Positions 1 through 5,563 of a stretch of 6,170 nucleotides of DNA are shown piece after piece (within the stretch, counting starts at the first letter, position 1; each line of letters starts with the position of its first letter). The translations under genes were made by a program, and so were the position numbers. Source of the stretch: CAZSDP01 sp964605665 (GTDB lineage: Bacteria > Planctomycetota > UBA8108 > UBA1146); the NCBI GenBank assembly GCA_964605665.1, contig CAZSDP010000051.1, positions 1 to 6,170 on the forward strand, given 5' to 3'. The notes beneath the pieces are model-generated. The model made no database searches and was not told the DNA's origin. It was given only the letters and a program-made list of their open reading frames with translations.

Positions 1-160
1 AACCCCAATAACCCGCCCCCAGGGCTATTGACCCAATAACCGCAATAACCAATAACCCAATAACCCGCCCCGGGGCTATCCAGCCGAAGAGGCAATAACC
101 AATAACCCGCCCCCCCAATAAAGATACCCACAAGATAGGGCAATAGAGCCCCTGGGTCGA
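1..160. repeat. Irregular AATAACC repeat array with C-runs
   Basis: This stretch has no credible gene. The heptamer AATAACC occurs seven times, starting at 7, 35, 44, 51, 59, 94 and 101, at spacings of 7 to 9 bases inside the two denser clusters (35-66 and 94-108). Several copies run into CCCGCCCC-type C-runs (12-20, 64-71, 106-116). A pair of GGGCTAT blocks (23-29 and 74-80) separates the clusters. An imperfect inverted repeat joins CCCAGGGCTATTG (18-30) and CAATAGAGCCCCTGGG (141-156). The array may continue beyond the window's left edge. It resembles short, degenerate intergenic repeats seen in several bacterial groups, but I do not recognise this family. The remaining bases up to the glycosidase stop codon (161-223) show no feature I can support, including no convincing terminator. 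Confidence 0.75.
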
Positions 161-223
161 GCTTCAGAGCTTAGTTGGTTTATCTGGTTTCACCGCTGTT
201 CGCGCGTGCTACGGACTTGGTGG

Positions 224-1813
224 TCACTTCTGTAAGAGCACTTCGACAATGACCAGTGAGTGAGGTGGCAAGCTGATCGATCCGTTGTTGAAGGTGAGTT
301 CAATGTCTTTTGGTACCACACGATCAGGATGCTCGATGTCGTTGTAGGAATCAGGGGAGTCGCCGGTGAGAAGCGACGCCTCGACTGTGCCATCGAGTGG
401 CCGCTCTGCCATCATGAGCGTGCAGGCCACCTCTTGCGAGGGGTGACGATTCATCAGCGCCACTGCCCACTTCTTGCCCGATTCATCGACGGTGGCGATG
501 GCATCGACCAATGCAACGGATGATCCGTCAGCGGTCAGCCGGTCGGAGTTGACCTGGGTCTTGGCGACTTGAGCCTGGAGCAGATTGGCGTACATCGCCA
601 TCGCGTGAAAATGTGAGCGCTTCACGATCCCCTTTGGATGGACGTAAAGGGGGCCTGTTTGGTTCACGAGGCACGCGATGTTCGCCATAGCGACATCCTC
701 CGCATGACGAAGGCAGGCGTTGAAGAACGATGCGCAAAATAGCGCATCAGCCATCGTGTAGAGAGAGGGTTCAAGGCTCTTATCGCGAGCTTTGATCAAG
801 GCGATGACTTCTGGATCGTGCTCATCGACCTTTCTGGGGTGGTGACCTGAGAATCCGGGATGGTGCCAAGATCGAAGGTTCCATTCATCAAAGGCAATCT
901 TGATCCGCCCTCGCATTCCAGCGTTTTCAATCGATCGAACCACGGCGCTGATGTGAGCATCCGGTTTCTCGCTGAGCATCATGCAGGAAATGTAGTCCGG
1001 AGTTTGGTGCACCTGGAAGTTTGGAACCCAGTATTCGTGAACCGAAAGGAGATCGAGGTGCTTCCCAGCAGTCTCAAACAGATATGGGTCGATGTGTGCA
1101 CGCGGCCCGTGTGACCCAGAGCATGTCACGATCGCGGTGGGGTCGACCTTCTTCATCGCTACCGCTGTGTCGCGTACTTTGTCGATATAGCCTTTTCCGC
1201 CCTTTTCGTTTCCGACACTCCAAAACTTGACGTTGAACGGTTCAGGATGCCCGTTTCTTTTGCGCATTTCGGCGAGTGCGCCCGTCTTGTCATTGCAATA
1301 AGCGACCCAGTCAGCCATCTCCTGAATGTCGGCCAAGCTGTTCTGGCAAATGTAGGGTTCAGCCTCCAGCCGTCGGCAGAGCTCTATGAACTCGTGCGTA
1401 CCAAAGGTATTTGGTTCACGCACCCCCCAGCGATCATCGTCATACGGTTGACGCTCCTTCCCGACACCCTTCTGCCAGTGGTAGCTGTCGACGAAGCACC
1501 CTCCAGGCCAGCGGATCACTGGCACCTTCAGCTCCTTGACTGCATTGATGACATCAAGGCGGAATCCCTGCTTGTCCGCCAGTGCTGAACCGGGCTCAAA
1601 GAACCCGCCGTAGATCTGTTTTCCAAGGTGCTCGATAAATCCGCCGAAGATCATCGGATCGTAACGCTTAGCGGGAGTCTCGGTATCGATGACGATGCTC
1701 GCCTTGCTCGGCGCTACTGTTGGTTGCTCACCTGCCAACGCAACGCAACTCATGAGGCTGATCGCCACGACGCCGATGGAAATCCGAGTACCGATCGTGA
1801 GAACTTGCTTCAT
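224..1813 (-). CDS. abfA: Secreted GH51 alpha-L-arabinofuranosidase
   Basis: A 529-residue retaining glycoside hydrolase of family 51, expected to release terminal alpha-L-arabinofuranosyl groups from arabinan or arabinoxylan (EC 3.2.1.55). Visible signatures are GGFIEHLGKQIYGG (57-70), RWPGGCFVDSYHW (101-113), NTFGTHEF (135-142), the acid/base motif WSVGNE with Glu203, SVHEYW (257-262) and the nucleophile motif FDEWN with Glu310. The C-terminal part, from about 375, fits the beta-sandwich domain of the family. The ATG at 1813 was chosen over an in-frame ATG at 1957 because it places a signal peptide at the very N-terminus: Lys2, a hydrophobic stretch at 11-27, then ALA before Gly28. A Cys at 23 preceded by LMS could alternatively be a lipoprotein site. 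Either way the enzyme should leave the cytoplasm. No good Shine-Dalgarno precedes the start. Length is normal for the family and both catalytic glutamates are present. Substrate preference cannot be read from the sequence. Confidence 0.93.
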   Translation of the reverse strand: MKQVLTIGTRISIGVVAISLMSCVALAGEQPTVAPSKASIVIDTETPAKRYDPMIFGGFIEHLGKQIYGGFFEPGSALADKQGFRLDVINAVKELKVPVIRWPGGCFVDSYHWQKGVGKERQPYDDDRWGVREPNTFGTHEFIELCRRLEAEPYICQNSLADIQEMADWVAYCNDKTGALAEMRKRNGHPEPFNVKFWSVGNEKGGKGYIDKVRDTAVAMKKVDPTAIVTCSGSHGPRAHIDPYLFETAGKHLDLLSVHEYWVPNFQVHQTPDYISCMMLSEKPDAHISAVVRSIENAGMRGRIKIAFDEWNLRSWHHPGFSGHHPRKVDEHDPEVIALIKARDKSLEPSLYTMADALFCASFFNACLRHAEDVAMANIACLVNQTGPLYVHPKGIVKRSHFHAMAMYANLLQAQVAKTQVNSDRLTADGSSVALVDAIATVDESGKKWAVALMNRHPSQEVACTLMMAERPLDGTVEASLLTGDSPDSYNDIEHPDRVVPKDIELTFNNGSISLPPHSLVIVEVLLQK

Positions 1814-1973
1814 TGGTATGCCTAACGATGAAGGATCAGCGGATCGAGACAGCACGAGGGAAAGCGTCGATTGTAAGAGAGGTCGCCGCCCGCTGACACC
1901 TGATGGTGGAAATGGGAGGCCGCCCCGAGTCCGCTGCGACGAGAAGCGAGGTGGCACATGCGATTCTCTGGCG

Positions 1974-2042
1974 CAGGTCTCAGGGGATTGGAATGATCAT
2001 AACCAAATTGACCATAACCAAGAACACCGACCAGGAGACCTG
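1974..2042 (-). promoter_or_regulatory. Possible promoter/operator upstream of the arabinofuranosidase
   Basis: Within the 262-base spacer between selB and the glycosidase, an 8-base perfect inverted repeat (CAGGTCTC at 1974-1981, GAGACCTG at 2035-2042) encloses two direct copies of CATAACCAA (1998-2006 and 2013-2021), whose starts are 15 bases apart. Read on the minus strand, TATGAT (1996-2001) matches five of six bases of a sigma-70 -10 box. No good -35 box lies at normal spacing. If used, it would give a leader of roughly 175 bases before the ATG at 1813. Repeats of this size can arise by chance, so this is only a candidate site for carbohydrate-responsive control. The spacer contains no strong terminator for selB. 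Confidence 0.22.
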
Positions 2043-2075
2043 TCCAACCTCGACGTGTGGTCGCCAAAGAAACTG

Positions 2076-4007
2076 CTACCCGTTCTCGGTGGTGAGGACT
2101 TCCCGCACTTCACCGACACGACGCGTTCGCTTTTGGGCATCGAGATACTCGAGCAGGGGGATCGCAAACTTTCGAGTGGTTCCCAGCACGTCTTTGGCCG
2201 CACTCGCACTGAAGGGTCCATGGGCTTCGAAGTGTTCGCGCAATTGAGCGAGTGCATCTTCGATCGCTTGCGATTCGAGGAGCACCTCGGGATTGAGTCG
2301 AACCCAGATCCCTTGGTCGACCAACAGTGAGGCCAAACTTTCTAGTTGAGCGAGCTCCACCCCCCAACTCTCAGCGAGTTCATCGAGACGTGGTGGTTGG
2401 AAGAGCTGTTCCTGGAAGATCGATCGCAACTTGTCGTAGTGCGCGCGGTCTTGGGGATCGAGCTCGATTTCACGGTCGGGGAGACCGACCCGTCCCCCAC
2501 GAAGACTCTCGATCGTCCCCTCTTCATCGAGCTTCACGAGCAATGCTTCGAAATAATCAGCATCAAGACGAGCAGCATCGCGCACTTCGAGCTTCGGAAC
2601 GTGGACTCGATAAGGGTTGTTTCGATAACAGCTGTCGAGCGCGGTGGTCACCCGTGTTCTCGCCCTCGACAATCCCTCTCCTGGGAACCACTGCCCTCCC
2701 CGAGCTGGAACCACCGCGCCTTGCTCTTCGAGAGAAGCAAAGATGTCGCGCAGTTCCGATTCGGCGATCGCCGCTCGGCGGGAGAGCTCTTTGACGCCGA
2801 CCAGAGAGAAGGGAGCTTCGTCAATCACCGACGCGATGTAGTCGGGCTGGCTTCCGAGAGCTTTCTCCTTGCGATCGAGGGAGGCCAAGACATGTTCTTT
2901 GCCCATCTTCAGTCGCCAGGTGGAACGATCGAGAACCTCGCCGCCCCCCAAGGTCTGCATCGGGGACTCTTGACGGAAGACGTAATGATCTCCCGGTGCG
3001 ATCACGATCGGCTCCGCGAGTCGGAATTGCGCGTACGCTTCGTCTCCCGGAGCCACCTGTTTGGCATCGAGAAGAAACATCTTGCCGACGACTTCTGCAG
3101 TGCCGCAGTGAAAACGGACCGGCATCTGGTGATAGAGGGGAGACTTCAAACTGGGAAGCGCTCGCAGCTTCGCCTCGACCATCGTGGCCGCGCGGAAGTA
3201 GCCGGGAGTCGCAGCGACCATTCCCCGATGGACATCGTGAAAGTCGACGTCGGAGAGGTTCATCGCGGTGGAGTGTCCCGCATGAGCCCGCTCTACCGGC
3301 ACTTTGTACGCTTGCAGACCACGCACCCGTCCCGTTTCACCCAACGGTAAGATCTCGACTTGGTCTCCGGTGGAGACTCCCCCCGACATCGGAATTCCGG
3401 TGACCACGGTGCCGTGCCCTTTGGCGGAAAAGACCCGTTGGATCGGCATGCGGAAGATGCCCGATTCGTCGCGGGGAGGAACTTCGTGAACCATCGCCTC
3501 GAGAGCAGAGCGGAACTCCTCGATGCCATCTCCTCTTACCGCAGAGACGCGAAAGATCGGCGCATCGGCGAGGAAGGTCTCCGCCACCGATTCTCGAACT
3601 TCTTCTTCGACCAACTCGAGAAGGTCTTCTTCGACGAGGTCGATCTTGTTCACGACGATCAACCCACGCTTCACCTGCAGAAGACTCATGATTTCGAGGT
3701 GCTCACGCGTCTGCGGCATCACCGAGTCATCTGCGGCGACCACCAATACCACCAGATCGATACCACTGGCGCCCGCCACCATGTTCTTGATGAATTTTTC
3801 GTGACCGGGGACATCGATGATGCCGACAGTCTCTCCCGTCGAAAGCTGCATCGGAGCGAAGCCGAGGTCGATGGTGAGACCACGGTCTCTCTCTTCGGGA
3901 AGGCGATCGGGATCGACTCCGGTCAGTCGTCGAACCACCGACGACTTGCCATGGTCGATATGTCCCGCAGTCCCGATGACCACACGGTAGATTTGAGCGT
4001 CTGACAT
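2076..4007 (-). CDS. selB: Selenocysteine-specific elongation factor SelB
   Basis: SelB is a cytoplasmic GTPase that brings selenocysteinyl-tRNA to ribosomes paused at an in-frame UGA, by binding a SECIS hairpin in the mRNA. The protein is 643 residues; E. coli SelB has 614. GTPase motifs are GHIDHGKS (15-22, P-loop), RGLTIDLGF (42-50, switch 1), DVPGHEKF (65-72, switch 2), NKID (120-123) and SAVRGDG (155-161). EF-Tu-like beta-barrel domains follow, starting near RVFSAKGHGTVVTG (191-204) and running to about 360. The C-terminal 270 residues fit the winged-helix repeats that bind mRNA. The last repeat has the typical SelB signature TRKFAIPLLEYLDAQKRTRRVG (610-632, with one or two family-typical changes). 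The ATG at 4007 was chosen over an in-frame one at 4367 because it matches the family N-terminus and has GAGAGG five bases upstream. The gene is intact. It diverges from the membrane-protein gene and precedes the glycosidase on the same strand. Confidence 0.96.
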   Translation of the reverse strand: MSDAQIYRVVIGTAGHIDHGKSSVVRRLTGVDPDRLPEERDRGLTIDLGFAPMQLSTGETVGIIDVPGHEKFIKNMVAGASGIDLVVLVVAADDSVMPQTREHLEIMSLLQVKRGLIVVNKIDLVEEDLLELVEEEVRESVAETFLADAPIFRVSAVRGDGIEEFRSALEAMVHEVPPRDESGIFRMPIQRVFSAKGHGTVVTGIPMSGGVSTGDQVEILPLGETGRVRGLQAYKVPVERAHAGHSTAMNLSDVDFHDVHRGMVAATPGYFRAATMVEAKLRALPSLKSPLYHQMPVRFHCGTAEVVGKMFLLDAKQVAPGDEAYAQFRLAEPIVIAPGDHYVFRQESPMQTLGGGEVLDRSTWRLKMGKEHVLASLDRKEKALGSQPDYIASVIDEAPFSLVGVKELSRRAAIAESELRDIFASLEEQGAVVPARGGQWFPGEGLSRARTRVTTALDSCYRNNPYRVHVPKLEVRDAARLDADYFEALLVKLDEEGTIESLRGGRVGLPDREIELDPQDRAHYDKLRSIFQEQLFQPPRLDELAESWGVELAQLESLASLLVDQGIWVRLNPEVLLESQAIEDALAQLREHFEAHGPFSASAAKDVLGTTRKFAIPLLEYLDAQKRTRRVGEVREVLTTENG

Positions 4008-4018
4008 GAAACCCTCTC
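4008..4018 (-). promoter_or_regulatory. Ribosome binding site of selB
   Basis: On the minus strand GAGAGG (4018 down to 4013) lies five bases before the ATG at 4007. It is a reasonable Shine-Dalgarno match and supports the shorter start, since the in-frame upstream ATG at 4367 would add 120 residues of arginine-rich, non-SelB sequence. Confidence 0.55.
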
Positions 4019-4506
4019 GCGTCGGCACTCGAGGACCAACCCGTCTTCTCCACCCAACGGTGAGAAGTCTATCGATGGTGAACATGAGTGACGAGCGCGC
4101 CAAACGATGGAGGTCAACCTGCCCGCACCGCGTCACCAGTCGGGAGTCTCCCGCGGCGATTCGACACCGGCGGCTTCGAGAGCAGAAAGGCACGATCGAC
4201 GCAGGATACGGGATCAGCGACAAGATGGGAGACCTTCCGCCGAGTCGAGCCGGCCCCCAATCCCGGTGCAGCCTTCTCCCGTGGCGATCGTCGGTGGGGT
4301 GGTCACCATCGAAGGCCTGCGCAGCCTTGCCACCCCCCCAGCCACTTCTGCGACGCCTGCAGCCCAACTTCTAGCGCCCTCGGTGAGCACGGCAACCGGG
4401 TTTCGTCACTCTCTCTGCCTAAGAAACTGGAGATCGCCCCCCCCCGATCGACCCCGCCTGGCTGGAGAATTGGAAGCTGCGCCCACCCCTCGCTCCCTTG
4501 CCCTCC
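4019..4506. other. Divergent intergenic region without a recognised gene
   Basis: This is most of the 535-base gap between selB (minus) and the membrane-protein gene (plus). I searched both strands for a tRNA-Sec gene: I saw no TTCAA-type anticodon loop with a matching stem, and no convincing T-arm near one. The open frames crossing it are arginine- or proline-rich and lack family motifs. It contains the selB leader hairpin (4045-4067) and C-runs of seven (4333-4339) and nine (4437-4445). It also contains the palindrome CTGCGCAG, near 4318-4325. A TTGACC on the minus strand (4112-4117) could be a -35 box for selB, but no matching -10 box follows. Most of the region holds nothing I can assign. 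Confidence 0.6.
4045..4067 (-). promoter_or_regulatory. Hairpin in the selB 5' leader
   Basis: CTTCTCCACC (4045-4054) and GGTGAGAAG (4059-4067) form a nine-base-pair stem with one unpaired base and a four-base loop. On the selB sense strand the loop reads GTTG and the unpaired base is a G on the 3' arm. It sits 38-60 bases upstream of the selB ATG, in the probable leader. No U-run follows, so it is not a typical terminator. It could be a regulatory RNA structure. The E. coli selAB mRNA is known to have a SECIS-like leader element bound by SelB, but similarity to that element is not shown here. Confidence 0.35.
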
Positions 4507-4535
4507 TTGACCCCCACATTCGACCCACTTAGGAT
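4507..4535 (+). promoter_or_regulatory. Sigma-70-like promoter of the membrane-protein gene
   Basis: TTGACC (4507-4512) matches five of six bases of the -35 consensus. TAGGAT (4530-4535) matches four of six of the -10 consensus. They are separated by the optimal 17 bases. Transcription would start at about 4542, one base before the ATG at 4543. Its position also argues against the in-frame ATG at 4498, which would lie upstream of the promoter. The AGGA within the -10 box (4531-4534) could instead act as a weak Shine-Dalgarno if transcription begins further upstream. Confidence 0.45.
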
Positions 4536-4542
4536 CAATCCC

Positions 4543-5430
4543 ATGACACAAGCACGCGACGAACTCTTCCTCAAACTGGCCCTTCGCCAAGGTCTCTTCA
4601 CCAAGCAGGAAGCGATCGAGTTTCTCGGTCGCTACCGTGAAGAAGGCGCTCGGGGTGAGGGAATCGGTCAGTGGCTGGTGATCGAGGGCATCCTCAGTGA
4701 GGAGCAAGCAGCGATGATTCGGGGCGCCATCGCGCAACGCGCGGAGGGGCACGTCGATACAACTCGTCGACGGGTACCGAAACGCGTTAGTGGCGGAGGG
4801 ACTCCACAGCCTCGGGGACAGGTGCACCATCCGGTCCGCCGTCAACCTGCACCACGAGGGAAGAAGGTGACCCCCGCTCAGCAGTCCCTCTTCATCGGAT
4901 CCTTGGTCATCGCGGTCGGACTGATCATCTTCCTCGTCTTCCAGTATCAAAAGGCAGAGATTCCCCCGTCAACCGCAGCGAAGAATACAAACGCAGCGTC
5001 AGAAAGAGACTCGGGGAATTCCGCCGCGGCGACGGCAGGTCAGGATTCCGCAAATCTCAGCAATGCCTCCGCACCCTTGCAAACTCCAGCGTGGACGCAG
5101 CAAGAGATCGAATCGATGACGCAAGCAATCAAGAAAGCGATCACTTCAGCGAGGAGCCACCAATCGGACGGGCGTCCGGGCCGAGCGATCGATTCGATCG
5201 AAAAACGACTCCGTGAATTGGGAGAACGAGTTCCCGATGAGGTTCAGGCTCTCGCGGATGCTGAGTTAGCAGAGTTACGGCAAATCGTCGAAGAGACCTA
5301 TCAAGAAGCGCTGGCCGAGCTGAAAGAAGCACGGGAGAGTGGGGACGCGGAAGCAGTAGAGTATATCCTCTCCGACATCGAAGATGTTTGTGGCGCGAAG
5401 TACGCAAAGAAGGCGCGAGAATCGAATTGA
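4543..5430 (+). CDS. Unrecognised single-pass membrane protein, coiled-coil C-terminus
   Basis: I do not recognise this 295-residue protein. Residues 1-68 are predicted helical and amphipathic, with a two-part pattern around LRQGLFTKQEAIEFL and LVIEGILSEEQAAMI. This resembles small helical modules found in front of other domains in planctomycetes and deltaproteobacteria (inference). Residues 70-108 are a basic, proline/glycine-rich linker (RRR, KR, RR, RGKK). Residues 115-135 are one hydrophobic membrane segment. Residues 140-183 are a low-complexity Ala/Ser/Asn-rich spacer, and 185-292 are charged and helical, probably coiled-coil or TPR-like. The basic side next to the membrane segment predicts the N-terminus inside and the C-terminal helices in the periplasm. 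There is no signal peptide and no visible catalytic motif; a single Cys lies at 283. The start at 4543 is favoured by the promoter position. The pseudouridine synthase gene follows 133 bases downstream. It might be a scaffold or envelope-associated protein, but no function is assigned. Confidence 0.75.
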   Translation: MTQARDELFLKLALRQGLFTKQEAIEFLGRYREEGARGEGIGQWLVIEGILSEEQAAMIRGAIAQRAEGHVDTTRRRVPKRVSGGGTPQPRGQVHHPVRRQPAPRGKKVTPAQQSLFIGSLVIAVGLIIFLVFQYQKAEIPPSTAAKNTNAASERDSGNSAAATAGQDSANLSNASAPLQTPAWTQQEIESMTQAIKKAITSARSHQSDGRPGRAIDSIEKRLRELGERVPDEVQALADAELAELRQIVEETYQEALAELKEARESGDAEAVEYILSDIEDVCGAKYAKKARESN

Positions 5431-5503
5431 TCTGCGTCTCTTTCTAACCTTTCGGTAGCGAACTCTGGCAACTCCAGCAAGCGGTCAGAAGAAAGCTACA
5501 CGA

Positions 5504-5530
5504 GGAGCTGTCACTGACACAGCGAGCTCC
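5504..5530 (+). other. Inverted repeat between the two plus-strand genes
   Basis: GGAGCT (5504-5509) and AGCTCC (5525-5530) form a six-pair stem around 15 bases, in which GTC-ACT-GAC (5510-5518) can pair as a small inner stem. It lies in the 133-base gap between the membrane-protein stop and the next start. The bases after it are T-rich only in part (5544-5548), so a terminator is possible but weak. CTGACA (5514-5519) and TACACT (5539-5544) could form a promoter with a long 19-base spacer for the downstream gene, in which case the two readings compete. Confidence 0.22.
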
Positions 5531-5552
5531 ATTCCCGTTACACTTTTCCTCT

Positions 5553-5557
5553 GGGAG
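5553..5557 (+). promoter_or_regulatory. Ribosome binding site of the pseudouridine synthase gene
   Basis: GGGAG lies six bases before the GTG at 5564 and fixes this non-ATG start. The S4-domain pattern begins immediately after the GTG, and no in-frame ATG lies near enough upstream to serve. The site sits inside the perfect palindrome GGAGATCTCC (5554-5563). Confidence 0.6.
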
Positions 5558-5563
5558 ATCTCC

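Noticed and set aside
1..160. CRISPR array
   Set aside because: The units are about 7 bases with 0-28 base gaps, not 23-40 base repeats with uniform spacers, and no cas gene is present.
1814..1957. N-terminal extension of the arabinofuranosidase to an ATG at 1957
   Set aside because: It would bury the signal peptide 48 residues inside the protein. The added residues have no family match.
2346..4004. Long open frames on the plus strand opposite selB (334 and 214 residues)
   Set aside because: They lie wholly antisense to a clear selB gene, have no family motifs and unbalanced composition, and are typical shadows of a GC-rich coding sequence.
4008..4367. N-terminal extension of SelB to an ATG at 4367
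   Set aside because: The added 120 residues are arginine-rich and unlike SelB. The ATG at 4007 has a Shine-Dalgarno and the normal family N-terminus.
4019..4506. A tRNA-Sec (selC) gene next to selB
   Set aside because: Fragments such as GGCAGGTTGACCT (minus strand, about 4107-4119) resemble part of a T-arm, but no stem closes and no TCA anticodon loop is in register.
4303..4950. 215-residue minus-strand frame over the spacer and the membrane-protein gene
   Set aside because: Its N-terminal acidic run is the complement of the membrane-segment and linker coding region. It has no motif, and the plus-strand gene has a better promoter, start and protein architecture.
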